A DNA stretch of 64,000 nt from Polyporus tsugae (Eukaryota > Basidiomycota > Agaricomycetes > Polyporales > Polyporaceae): NCBI GenBank assembly GCA_024305745.1, contig JAHRBS010000002.1, positions 248,001 to 312,000 on the forward strand, given 5' to 3'. The position numbers and the translations under genes were made by a program. Shown piece after piece: positions 42,352 to 55,149 of this stretch. Under the pieces are notes generated by a model. The model saw only the letters and a program-made list of their open reading frames with translations. It was not told the DNA's origin and made no database searches. Every line of letters begins with the position of its first letter. Position 1 is the stretch's first letter.

Positions 42352-43740
42352 TCATCGCGAGCAGACGAGCGGCGGAGGGAAGCCCTCTCCGCCGGTCACG
42401 GCGGGTCGCCGCCGTACGTGGATCATGAGCTGGCCGTCAGCTTCGAAGACGGCGCGCACGGACATCATGTCGACGTCCGCCGGTGAGAACACGACCTCCC
42501 ACTCGTAGTGCGCTGCAGCGGCGGTGGCACGCGAAGCGAGAGAAGAGGCGAAGCGCGCGGCGCGTGACGCGGGACGCGAGAGAGACACCCAAAAGAAAGC
42601 AGGTCAGCTACCTATTACCGCGGCTTCTTCAATTTCCATGTGCAGAAGAGAAGAAGAAGGTCGGAGTGATAAGGACCATGCCATGGCGCGGACGAGTCAC
42701 GACGAAGTTTATGATCCGAGAAAGGACAAAAAAAGAAGGAAAGGTGGGTGGGGGAAACAAAGGCGGAAACACTCACAGTCGTCCTCTCGATGCCACAGGT
42801 CGGCGACGACGGCGAGCCGCGCGCCCTTCTTCGCCGATATCGTCACCATCTCCGGCGCAAGGCCCTCGGGCAGGTGTACCGCCAGCGTGTGTTGCGCCGG
42901 CGTCGAGCACACGACCATCGGCGGTGTCCGGGCGGCGCGCCTCGTGTGCGCGATAGGCGACTCTGGCTTGTACGCGGAGGGGTGTGGTGATGGTGGCGCG
43001 ACCCCTGGGGAGTTCAGCGATGACTGGAAGACCGAAGGGGAGGGAAGGGCCATAAGTGGGTTAAGGTGAGACGGGGTGGCGAGCCCAGATGGAGGTGGAA
43101 CGAGGGAGATGCTCGTGAGCGGCATGGGTATCGAAGAAGGGGGTACTCCGGTCTTCATCGTGCTCGGAGTTGCTAAGTATGCGTACGGGCGGACAGACGG
43201 AGCGGACGACATCGGAGTGTCCGAAGGGTCCGGGGGAGCCAGGGCATCGACGGAGGTCTCGTCAGAGGCCTTGGGCTTTATCCACTGAGGATTGCAGGGC
43301 TCAAGGATGGTATCCGTGGGCAGAGACAATGACGTTGGTGGTGGTGGTGGTGGTAGTGAAAGCGGCGAAATGACGGTTAGCGACACTGCCGGAGGGGCAC
43401 GCCCACCCGTCTGCGTCTGCGCTTGCGCCTGTCCCTGTGCCGCTTGTCCCTGCGACCCGAGCGCAGAGCAGTCAAAAAGTCCGAGTAATAGCGACCCGGA
43501 ACCACTACTCGGTCCCCCGGTATGAGACAACTGAGCGTGCTGGGGAGAAGCGAGCGAGAGTGGCTGGGATGAGCTCAAGTTGAAGGTCATATTCAATGGA
43601 GGAGTGCCCTGCGCAAGGACGTGCATGCTCGGGCGTAGGCTGCTGGGCAGGCCAGGACGCCATAGGGTGTCCCCGTCGGTCGGATGACGTCGGAACGTGG
43701 TTTCTGCGATGTTTTCTGCTGGGAAACATGAGTTCCGCAT
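42352..43740 (-). CDS. Disordered protein with a C-terminal HSP20/alpha-crystallin-like domain
   Basis: Two exons, 43740-42777 and 42512-42352, join in frame to 374 aa. The first 250 residues are Ser/Pro/Gln-rich and disordered (QGQAQAQTQ, LSLPPPPPPTSLSLP). The last 100 form a p23/HSP20-like beta-sandwich: HTLAVHLPEGLAPEMVTISA, LAVVADLWH, then across the intron HYEWEVVFSPADVDM, VRAVFEADGQLMIHVRRRP. The pattern of paired strands ending in LxI-x-V-x-(R/K)-(R/K)-P is that of small heat-shock-domain proteins in basidiomycetes. Chaperone function is not shown: the classic IXI tail is absent and the N-terminus is far longer than usual. The start is uncertain, and upstream exons (to about 44.1 kb) are possible. 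Confidence 0.6.
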
Positions 43741-46700
43741 GCGGGGGTCGCAAGATGAGGTAATGTGCCCAAAACATGAGCGTGGGTCGTTCAGGTGTCC
43801 GGACGACCGCCAGCACGCACCCGCAGCTCATGTCTGGCGGGACCCTCGCATAAGTGACCCCAACTATGCACGCACCATCGATATCATTCGGGACGGCCCA
43901 GAGAGGATGTGGCGCGCGACCTATTGTGGCGTATACCGAAGCCTTCCTCAGAGCCGCAGGCATTAACACACCTCTTAGACTGAGCGCGTCTTGTGATATA
44001 GTTGTAGCCTCTTGGACACCCGGCCGAGCGAGAAGATCAGTGTCGACGCTAGAGACGGTGTAGCTCGGGCGCAGTCCAGACGATTGGCCGCTGGATGTCG
44101 TCACAGAGGAAACACGAGGCCGGATAGTGCCGGAAAGTCGGCGCGAGCATGCGGATACAGACATGACTGCGCAGTGGGAGAGCGAAGCAGGAGAAGCGTT
44201 CCAGGGTGAAAAGTACTGTTAGATCGGGACCAAGCACGTCCAGCGTGTCGGCGGAAAGTGCCAGGGTGGCTGCGGGCTGGGCAGTTCGGAGGGCTGGCGA
44301 GGGGATCCGGAGTGGGAGCAATGATTAGCGGCTAGTGGCTGGCAATTAGTGTATCGAGAGGAGCAAAGTCAAAAGAGACTGGAAGGGTCAGGTTGAGGTG
44401 GAGCTGTCCGGACTAATTTCTTAACTCATGGTGGCTGACACGGAAGCAATGCTCGTCGTCCGTCCGCTGGACCGCACCTCGCAATTGTGATCGTGACCGA
44501 GGCAAGGTATATGAATGGCCAAAGTCCGCCTCATGCGTGCGTCGCGGATGATCGTCCCTCGTGATGTAATGCTTTGGATGTATGAAGGAAGTGTGAAAGC
44601 GGGGCATGGGGGGAGACAGAATGGAAATGACACACCCTGAACCGGACTTCTCGCCAGTGGATCTACTCCGAGATCGTGAAGGGGCTCATTCACTACTCCC
44701 ACTATGTCCGAGATGGAAGCCTCGTGCTTAAAAGCTCGCGCAAGCTAAACGGATGGGTCCTGCCGACGGCCAAATGCACTCTGACTCCAGACGGGAGCTT
44801 CGTGGTGCCTGAAAGACGGGCACCTGAATTCTGCAATGAGAGGAGGTTTAGCGAATGGCCATTTGAAGGAGAACTCCATGCTTGACTATGGCGAGTGTTG
44901 CGTCGTCACATACGAGATCGGGGCAGGCAGCGCTTCTGTTATAAATCCTCTGCACTTGAGACTCCACCGTCACTTGTCGTCCTGGCCACGGCCTGAGAAT
45001 GTTGCCACGATTGGCACAACGTGCGCGACCACCTGCGAACTAACCTTCAAGAAGCAGGGACGTACGCGCGACGCAGTAAGGCTGGCTGAGGCTCTATACC
45101 GTACAGCAAGGGTTGCGCGATGCAAACAGAGAACGAAGAGGTCGACAGCGCTACCGTCCTAGAGCTGAGTCTTCAGATGGGAGGTCCGGGGTGCACCCGA
45201 AGCTAAGGGCTCCAGAAGGTGCATGAACCATAATAAAGAGGAGGAAGTTTGGCAGTTACGCACCAGCGCCGGTATTGAATTCGAAGAGCAAATGTCCCCA
45301 TCGACGGCTCTAACCGCGGCTCTCCTGCTAGCCCACCAATCCGAACCACGCAATTGCAAGTCCCGAGAGCGCCTTGGATAGAATCGCTGACGCAAGGCCT
45401 GAGAGAGGGAACAAACTCGTTGTTGAAAAGGAACGAAGCGGTCGAGTGGAGACCTGCAACCGCAACCGATGCTACTACGGCGGAGCGATCACCGCCGCGA
45501 GCGCTCTCCGACTCGCCCGCTAACTTTATCCTCCGAGTCGTCGTGAAGAGGTTCGACTCTCAGAATACTCCAAAGCCGGCAGCCTCCGGGCCTCGACTAC
45601 TCACTGTACGTTCTGCAGCACTTGCTTATCATGTCACACTACTCGTCATGACGCAAGTATAGCGTATAGCGCCGTCTGCGCGAAGAACTCACAGAACATG
45701 CGGCAGCGGCGGCGTACGCTGAATACGAATGTCATGTCATGGTCATCGTGCTCGCATTTGTGGGGTAGCATCCACAGACCTGATCTAGTCCTGATTCACA
45801 GCTGATTACAGGCGACTGGTAGGGCGATTGCGCGATCTCGCGATGCATGCGTGCGCCGCGAGAAAGTGTACATTACTACCGTATAGCTTGATAATATAAG
45901 TGAGTAACCGTTATCGCTGGGTCCTAGGCCGTGCATAAACATTGAAGAGAGCCCGAGACTTTCCAGAAGCCACAACGAAGGACATCGCAACTCAGACTCG
46001 GATAGAGGGCGGGCGAGAAGAGGCGAGAAGGGAGTCCTTCGGAGTGCCTCCGAGCAGGATCGCATGCGGTGCACAATAAATAAAGAAGCTCAGAGAATCA
46101 AAGAAGGGGGGCGCTCCGGCGACATTTTTTTTTTTGCGAACCAGGCCCAGGACTGTGGAGGGTTTGCGCGTGGGCTTTCGGGCCTGGAGAGAGCTTGAGA
46201 GGGGACGACGAAGGTGAGACTGGGGTGCGAACCCTCGTCACGGTCATGCCTGGCCAGTCGTGCACTAGGCCTGCCGGATCTCGTCGACGGTGTCGCGCGT
46301 ACTATTGCTGGAGCCTGGGGCTCTTGCTATCTCGGATTCAGTTGCCATCGCTTTGGTGTTGCTCGGGAGTCGGAGGTTGCGAACCGATCGTCCGCGAGAG
46401 CGCTCGGTGGAGGGGCAGACCCAGAGCGGGATGACTGCGCAGTCTGTGGGATGTGTTCATCGCCAGAACATCAAGCCAGCACCAAGAGATCTGACATGGG
46501 TCGTCCGATTTCGAGTTTCTGTGCGTAAGTAAGTGTACCTGCACGCATTTCGACCTCAGACCATGGTACTCATCATTCCAATCCAAGGTGCGTCTCCGTC
46601 GACGTCGGTAGGCAATAGTTACAGTAAGCACTTAGCCCTCAAGTTGCGTGTGCATTCGCCCTGCCAAGATTGACTGCACAGATTGATCTAGGTAGCTAAA

Positions 46701-49700
46701 CCATATGTTAGTGGGACCTATCCGGGGAAACCGGCACGTTCCAGGAGGGTTTCAAAACTTTGCCAACGGTTTGAGTCAGAGTTTCAAATCCAGGTCCCGA
46801 CCTGAATTCGAGGGTGATCGCCGTCGGTGGTCATCCATACAGCGGCGGCCCGAAGAAAGAGCAAGAGGGCCCAAGAACCAGGAGATAATCGCAGCAGGTA
46901 CCGATCTGGAAATGGAAGATACTGTACTCTCAAACGTTGTACCGACCGCAGTGTCTCCGAGGTGTCGCGGCGCTGTCTCTGGGCATGGCATGTGAGCACG
47001 AGCATCTCCGCTAACTGTGCATGTACTCACTGGAGACAGTTCGCCGCCACCGTCGTCTGTTTTGCACGAGGCGAGGAAGATAGCAGAGCTGAGGGAAAGA
47101 GGGTAAACCCATATCGCTGCCGCGCGCGCGATATCGATGCCGTGGACTCGGTAGGCGGCGGGTGGCACTAGTACTGGCAAAGACGCCGTCCGATGACGAG
47201 AGGCACAGCAGCAGCCCGCCTCGAGGCAGACGAGTGTATGCTGTGTGTACAGTAACCTCGCGCACGCGCCCCCGAACTGAATGTCGGAAGCGGACGCGCT
47301 GCTGTGAAGCTTGAGCTTGCTGCCTCGAGGCTCGCGCTGCTCCCATGGCTCAGCGCTCAGGGGCTTCGCCGCCGGTCTCCCGGCGTCGCTGTGGTGCGCG
47401 CGCTCCTATTCGGCTGCTCAGCTGAGCGAGACTGCTGACTAGCTATCTTGAAGGCACAGCTGTAGAAATGGGGTGCCCAGGTGCGCACGCCTCGACTCGC
47501 GGACGTGCGCGCGCGACGTCGGGCTTCCGCAGTGGACGTAGGACGGTGGCGGGGCCGCCACTGGCACATTGCGGGTCCTTTAATCGAGAACGAGCAATGC
47601 AGGAGCAGGAAACGGGATAAGTAGGATTGACTTGGCCCGTTGACCCGTCTCCACAATTGTGGCGCGCGGCTAGTAACTCACGACGCCGAATATGCCGTAC
47701 GCCCGCGACATACCGACCCCGACGTCTAGTTGCCGAGCATGGCACCACAAACGCCAGCGCAGTCTTGTTCTGCGGAGTGCAGAATGCGACCGTATGTTAT
47801 GCCGGTCCAGAAAAAAAGTCCGGGGATAGGTCGCCGGCATATCGATCGCGCGCAAGCTAAGAATAAGGTAAGTCAGAATTTTCGCGCGTCGACAGTGCGT
47901 CGACTCGGACGGTGTGTTCGAGCTCGTACCGTAAACAAGTTGCGTAGTGCGTAGAACGTACTTCCCGAGTGGCGAGTGCCAATCTAAATGGCCAGATCTG
48001 GGACTCGAGGTGTACGGTTGACCAGAAGATTCCGATCAAGATATTGTTAAGATGTTCAGTAGGTGGCGGCAAGAGCCTTAGCAGTGACGCCGTCGGTCGG
48101 GACTCGGAAGGACAGACAGGGGTGTGTTACTGTAAGTAACCAGCAAGGAATCTGGATTGTGTCAAACATAACTCAGATACCATCAACTTCGGACGCGCGG
48201 ACGAGGCCGGTCCCGCCAATGTTTAGTAACTGAATGTTAGTAAACATAGAACATACGTGAAGACATGACATACCGATACCGGATGCACGCACCATCGAAC
48301 GTCTCGCTCGGACCGCCGTAGGCAGACGCTGCGCAGAAGCATGTGCCCAGACCGGAGTCCGTGTCGTCCATCTGACTCCTAATAGAAATGGGGCCTTGAA
48401 ATTGCGTGGAGGAGTTGCCCGTCAAATGCGACCTGGTGGCGGCGGACCCAAGCGAAGGGAACCCACTGAGGCCACCTACAGCAGCGACTTGGCAACACAA
48501 TACTGTACTCGTCGTGAGGCATGCCCCGCCTGCTCGCGGAGCCCTCATCCTACTGCCATCACTGGCATCACCGCGGGCTCGCGCTAGTGAGATACACTCG
48601 TGTTTGCCTCTTCAGAGTACAGCGCTAGTGTTACTTACAAGAAGTTGTACTTACTTACTTTGGCGGTGGTCGCGACCGGGATGGAAGCGCCAGACCAGGC
48701 TTAGGGTGGGGAGCTAAGCCTAAGATTAAAGAATGCACGCCACGAACCTCCACGAACACATGCTATGGAACGCCAGAAGGCTATGGTAGCAAACACACGG
48801 ACGCTTAGGTTACTAGGCGAATCTCTTTGCGCGATCGCAGACTGATCGCAGTAGGTATGCAGGTCTGCCTACATAGGTCTGCGCATGCGGGTGGGGTTTG
48901 TAGTTGGATGTGCACGGCGGCCGAGATCAGATGAAATACACTTGAGCGGATGGCGGTGGATCCTGGATGGTGTACTAAGGATCAATCCGTTGTTGGCCAT
49001 ACCTGCGTATTTGAGCACTGCTTTGTCGTAACCGACTTCGGTCACCAATATTTACGAGAAGCGGAGGCAATATAGACACACATTATCCGCAGAGGTCGCC
49101 CCCGCTTGGACGCCTCTGGATCCGTGTTGTCACAATTGCGGATGTGTACTCATGCGATAGCCGATATCGTGAAGAGAGATATCTGGTGGATATTCGTGCT
49201 CCATGCCCCCAGATTTGAGCCGCGAAGCTTCGTGCTACTGGACAATACGCACCAACCATCGCCCGACACCGAAGATAAACAGCTGATCGGGATCCCTCCA
49301 CTCATATCATTCAGGCATGACGAACGAGTTGGAGCGGGGTCGTCGCAGATGCGCCCGAAGCCCGGTACTTGGCAATTAATTGGGCAGGTGTTGACCTGGG
49401 TGATACGATATCGTAGCGAGGCCGAGAAAAAGCATCATAGAGGGTAAGGGCGGGGTTTGATCCGGAGGAATCGTCAGCTGGCCATGAGCATTGGAGCAGT
49501 GTCGTAGAACCGGGGGAGAACGACAGACGAAGTGGAGAGGCGAGGAGCATCATTATTGCGGGGAGAGTGCGTCGACCCTGGAAGAACCGAAGAAGGAGAC
49601 CGTCGACCCTGTTCCGCAGTGTGATGCATGTGCCTGTGGTCGCAGGTGGCTGCAACCACTTTTGTTGTGGTGAGAGCGAGTTCTAGCATTATATCATCCT

Positions 49701-50604
49701 GTGAGTTGTTCGCAAATGACTTGGACCGGACCAATTACTAATATTATTGACGGCCAAATACCTCCTGCATGCGGCGCCGAAAGTGAAACGGTAGGAAGTA
49801 CATAGGGGCAAGTTCGGAGGGAGGAGGACGACGGCGGGACCGACAGCCTCGGCGTGTCGGACGGGGAATGGGCCGAGGAAGGAGCGGAAGGGGATGACGC
49901 ACAGTGACGGATCGCGTCTCAAATTCTGAATTCTTGACGAATCTGACTGTTCTCGAACACCCGTACCGAAATAGGCAAGGTGGGTGGCGTGATGGGGTTC
50001 ACCGCCCAAGGCTACCACGAAAGGGGCGCAAAGGATCCGGAGATACGGATAGGCCTGGGCCTGCACCAGAGCGGTGGTTGGCGATGGGATAGGCAAAGGG
50101 CATGATCATGGGGTGCAGCCGTGCGAGAGAGAAGCCACACCAAAGGAAGACGGCGAATGGCCATGGGAGCGAGCCTTTCTGTGGGAACGGGTCGCGCGTA
50201 TGCGGTCGCTCGCTGCGCTCGGTGGCGAGGGACACAGGAGAGAGCGAGGAGCGGGCTGGGGCTGTCGCGACGGGAAATTGGTGAGCAAGGGGCGGGAGCG
50301 GCGGGAGTATAGATAAGGAACGATCGGGATCTGAGATGCAATTATGCTGCGGGCGGCTACGCGACGGAGGGGTCCAAAGCCAACAACGGGCTCGGGCTCG
50401 GGCTCTGGCTGCAGCGTAGGCCTCGCGCCTCTCGACAGATCACCAACCGCTCCGGGACAGCCAATCCCTCTTCGCTCGGTCACACTCGAACCACCACCCA
50501 TATCAAACAAACACAACTTCATCTCGCCTCGATTTCCTCCCAACCTTGTTCCTCCTCTCCCCCCTCCATCTCCACCTCCCTTCTCACCCCTCAGACTGAC
50601 TGTC
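43741..50604. other. Gene desert of about 6.9 kb
   Basis: Many ORFs of 60-135 codons on both strands, but none with a recognisable domain, and no set of exons could be chained. It has a T11 run near 46125 and a small palindrome gttactgtaagtaac at about 48126. I looked for reverse transcriptase, integrase, transposase or helitron motifs and paired terminal repeats and found none. It may be decayed mobile or regulatory DNA. The last 250 bp form the 5' leader of the PPS1-like gene. Confidence 0.4.
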
Positions 50605-53600
50605 ATGCACCCCGCCTCCGACGACTCTGCCGCTGTGCACGGTCTTAGTTACCCCCCATCCTTCCTCGACTCCCTCCCCGTCCTCCGTCACCGCCAGGAC
50701 CACCCGCCCATACGCGCCCTCACCGCCGCCCACTTCTCCGACCTCCACCTCAAGCACCTCACCGCCCACGCCCCGGACCATGTCCTCTTCCCCTTCCTCC
50801 ATGGCCTCGAAGGCGACAACGAGCAGCAGAACGCGTTCTTTTCTTCGTCCCGCTCCAAGGGCGACGTGCCCTCCTTCCGCGGATTGATATGGGTCGCGTG
50901 CGACGAGGACGAAGAGGCCATGTGCGACGCCGAGGATCTCGAGGACGACGACGACGACGACTACTCGACGAGCTCTTCGCTGGAGTCGTTCGAGCCTGCT
51001 GATCTGGAGGACGATGTTGCCATGGAACTTGACCCGACGGTCGAAGGTCCGATGGTGAACGGGTGTCCCCCGCCTGACCCGCTCAAGAAGATGCCGCTCG
51101 CCCCCACTCCCGTGCCGCTTACGAGCACCGTACATCCGCCGCCCCCGCCGCTGGTGCACTCGGCGCCGGCATTCCTCACGTCGAGCTTCCGGGTGCGAGA
51201 GCTGTTGCGGACGCGCGCGGGCGAGGCGGGGACGCATGTGAACGCCTTTGTCGAGCCTCGGATACCGGACGGGATTAGCTTGCGCAACTTTGGGATCCAA
51301 GTGGTGAGTGCGGTCTTCTTTCCTGGCTCGGCGAATACTGCGACGATTGGCCGCGTATGGAAGTTGGGTTGGCCAAGTGGATGACACGGGCTGAGCTTGG
51401 GGGTCGCGTCTGCCATGGGGCAGGCTTCGCGGCAGGGAAGCCCCGGACGGCGCAGGCCTCTTCACAGAAACGTGGTGGATGGAATGCTTCCGGCCGCTAA
51501 GATGCCCCTCCGCAGCCGAACAGGCGTTGCAGATCGACTCTCTCGGGCACCTTCGCTATTCCTGTCTGGCGTGCCACTCAGACGTGTCCGAGTTTTGCGT
51601 CTGCGCCATGACCCCGGCCACTTGTCCCCCGCGCCCTGTGTGTTCTGTGTCTTGTCTCGCACAGTGTAGACAATGTAGTCGGTAACGTTGCTCATTCACC
51701 ATTGCAGCCAATATACGCCACGCTTTCCGACATTGTCGTCTATTCTCCCCGCGGCCACACGCGCCACGCGATCACCGTCGCCGAGAAGTTCAAGCAGGCC
51801 ATAGAGCTCAAGTACGCCGAGCGCCGCTCCCGCGCCGCAACTCCAGATGCCCTCGTCACTTACAACGTCTTCGTCCTCGACGCCTCTCCATCTGAGATGG
51901 TTGAGAAGCTGCCTCACCTCGTCGTCCGCACCGAGGACCTCTTCTCTGGCGCCCACACGGACGGCACCGATGCCCATACCCTTGGGGAACTCCAGGACGA
52001 CGTCCCCTGCATTCTCCGTGCCAACACGATAGATTTCGCCCAGCGCGAAAAGGAGGAGATGCGCGACCTCACTCAAGCATCCGAGATCGTCTCCATTGTC
52101 GACCCTGCATCCATAATAGATCCTGACTCCCTCGCAGGCTCTAGCACCTCCTCCCATTGGGAGCCCACCATTGGCCAGATATTCCTCGGCAACTCGAACG
52201 ACGTCCCTCTCCCCCCTGACCGTCGCATCCGCATGCGTACTATCCGCGGTGACGATGATGACGACGATGCGTATGACTGGCGGTCCAACGACCCTAATCA
52301 CGGCTACGGCTACGATCTCTGCATAGAATGTCACGACTACGCCCCTTTCCCTACCTCCGCGCACCTCCGCGCGGCTGAGGAGCACGTCCGTCTTCTCGAG
52401 AAACGATGGATCGAGAGATGTGTTGCAGACATGGACAGTCTAGATCCCAAGGAGGCTGTCCAACCCCGTCCACCTCCCAATGCATCACACGTCGTTCACC
52501 TTCCATTTCCGAGTTCCCCCGCCTCTTCTGTCGTCACCATCAACACCCTCTTACCATTCATCCACTTCTTGAAGGGTCTCGTGCAGCCTGTTGACGGTTC
52601 CCTTACCTACGAAGTTGCGCGCGACCAGCTGTTCCCTCCGCGCCCGCAGAATGCCTTCGACGCCCCGATCAGGCGCACCTCCCCGACCTCTGGATTCTCG
52701 CCAAGCTCTCTACCCCCTCCCAGTACCTTTCCCACGTCCTTCTTCCAGCCGTCGCCATCGCCATTGCACGGCGCATATACGCGGATCCGGTCAACTTCTG
52801 CAACTTTCCCTTCAACGTCGCCCGCTACTCCTGTTTCCCCATCTATTAACCCTGTCGCCCTTCGGACACGTCCCTTGAAGATCCTGGTCTATTCTGCCGA
52901 TGGTTACACAGAATCATCAGTACTCGCCTTGTGTATTCTCATGGCTCTCCGCGGTTCCTCCCTGCCTGAGGCTTATCTCACCCTCCAGGTCGAGAAGCGC
53001 CGCAGCTTCTTCGTGTACCAGAGCGATCTGGGTGTGCTCAGGCGCGTCGAGGCACGGCTCGAGAAGGATCGCCCCGTCCAGACGCAATCGCACGCACCGA
53101 CACCAAATCCCTCTCCGGCGCCCGTAGGTGCGTCGCATGGTGACGGAGGGAACTGGAGTCGGTCTTTTGGACACGCGTCCGCGAGATCGGTACAGTTCGC
53201 GAACTCTCCGGTGGCCAACGATCCATCAGACATTGCCACGGGCGTGAGCGCACCTAGCGCAGTCGTGCACCCTCTACGGACACGTTCGGAGTCTGAAGCA
53301 GACATCGGAGCTCACCCGCACACCCCGGTACGGCCCCGCGCCAAGACATTGCCTCCGACGCGGACGCTGCCGTGGAAGGACCACCAGGTTTGGTTCAACG
53401 ACCCCAGGTTCGACGGGAGTTTCCCCAGCAGGGTGCTGCCATTCTTGTACCTCGGGAACTTGTAAGTCTGTCTATCGCCTCACTGGCGAGCTCGCAGCTG
53501 AACCCTTCATCGCGGGCTCTATAGGAATCATGCCTCGAACGCGTTCATGCTGCACGCGCTCGGGATCACGCACGTCGTTTCTGTGGGTGAATGTGCACTC

Positions 53601-54256
53601 GTCCCACCGCCTCACCTGAACATTTCCCACGCTGGCCCCCCCGGTGCGTGCGCGATGCCGAACCATAACGCGCACTTCGTGCCCGGGAAGGGTCCCGGGG
53701 GACAGGGCTCACTCTGGATCGAGGAGCGCGAGGGGCGGATCAAGGTCCTCGACATCAAGGGCGTCTGCGACGACGGGATCGACACGCTCGAGCCGCAGCT
53801 CGAGCCGATCTCCGAGTGGATCGACAAGGCGCGCGAGGAGGGTGGGAAGGTGTTGGTTCATTGTCGGGTCGGGGTGTCGCGCAGCGCCACTGTCACTGTG
53901 AGTTCTATCTGACATGTGCGTCGTTGTACCGTTTCGTCCGTGTGGCTCAATGGTATGGGGAACAGATCGCGTACGTGATGAAGCACCTCGGGATTCCGCT
54001 CGTCGACGCGTACCTTATCGTGCGCTCCCGGCGGCTGTCGGTGCTGATCCAGCCTAATATGCGACTGCTGTACAACCTCCTCGGGTGGGAGATCAAACTC
54101 GCGCGGGAGCGGTGCGAGCGCGCGCTCGTTGGCAAGGGAGGCGAGTGCGACGAGTGGACGAATAACGCAATGATGCAGCACGAACTGCCCCGCGCGCTGA
54201 ACTGGCCTTACCTCGCGAAGGAGGTGCATGCACTGAACGAGAAGTATTTGCACTAA
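50605..54256 (+). CDS. PPS1: Dual-specificity protein phosphatase, PPS1-like
   Basis: Four exons, 50605-51303, 51708-53461, 53525-53897 and 53966-54256, give 1038 aa. Yeast Pps1 is a dual-specificity phosphatase linked to S-phase control. The catalytic domain is at the C-terminus: FNDPRFDGSFPSRVLPFLYL then GNLNHASN, GITHVVSVGE, and the P-loop VLVHCRVGVSRSAT (HCxxGxxRS, Cys nucleophile), followed by VMKHLGIPLVDAYLIVRSRR. The long N-terminal part has conserved PPS1 segments (YATLSDIVVYSPRGHT, and KILVYSADGYTESSVLALCI, an atypical phosphatase-like fold) separated by acidic and Ser/Pro-rich linkers. Intron 1 is long (404 nt). ATG 50605 is preferred over an in-frame upstream ATG at 50344, which reads through 5'-UTR-like sequence. 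Confidence 0.92.
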
Positions 54257-55149
54257 CGTCTGCTTCTGATGCAAGAACGGAACTGTGCCCGCTCTCGCAT
54301 TTGCTACGCATGTCGTAATTGTACGTGTTCTTCCTGCATACATTGTGATTCTCCGAGTTACCTCTTCACGTCCCCCATTCCTCGTCCTCATACCGCATTT
54401 TCCCAGTGGCGGTCGCTCTGCGTGCTTGGACTGTCGCCAGCTGCCGTCCCACCCCATTCCGTTCCGTCCTGTGCACATACATACATGCTTGTTCTCGTCA
54501 CTGTCGTCCGCAGCCTGCCCGTGTCGTGTCCGCGTCACCTCAACCTGCTCATCATTATCTGGTCGTCGTCGTCGTCGTCGTTTTCGTTCTCGTGCCTGCT
54601 TCCTTCTCTCCTGTATCTCGCTCATTCACGTATACGGTACCATGTCTGGAGTTGTACATCACGTTGTAGTTATTAGGTTCGCGTAGCACCGTCGTCTTCA
54701 TCATACATCAACCCTTGAAGTCCCTTGTCCCTTGTCCACTGACTGTGAGGGAACGGTCGCGATTGATCATTGCGTGCAATGGGCTCCTTATAACGGCTCA
54801 CCACCCTGGTCTCTCCGATTTTGGGAGGTTGCCGCCGTCTCTCTGCATGCGCAGCCAGGAGCAGCAAGGCGAATCGCGCACCTCGTCCTCCCGGCGCTTG
54901 TAAGCTTCACCCTTACATTCACCACCCACCCATGCTCTCATTGCCTGCTTCCCAATCGGCTTCGTTCTTATGCCGAACCAGATATGTATCACTCGATGCT
55001 AGCTGAAATACGTCGCGAAGGATGGCCGATCCGCGTAAGTCGTGGGTATCGCTAAGTGAACCCTATCTGTACCCTTTCGCAGGGCTGCCGAAGGCTACAG
55101 TATTCTTCTTCCCACTACCGTCTGTCTTTTTCCCTAATCCTCTCATGCC
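54257..55149. other. 0.9-kb intergenic region
   Basis: 3' UTR of the phosphatase and promoter of the F-box gene. Includes a gtcgtc microsatellite near 54560. No gene recognised. Confidence 0.4.

Noticed and set aside
46118..46140. T11 run as the poly(A) tail of a retroelement in antisense
   Set aside because: No target-site duplication or reverse-transcriptase remnant is visible next to it.
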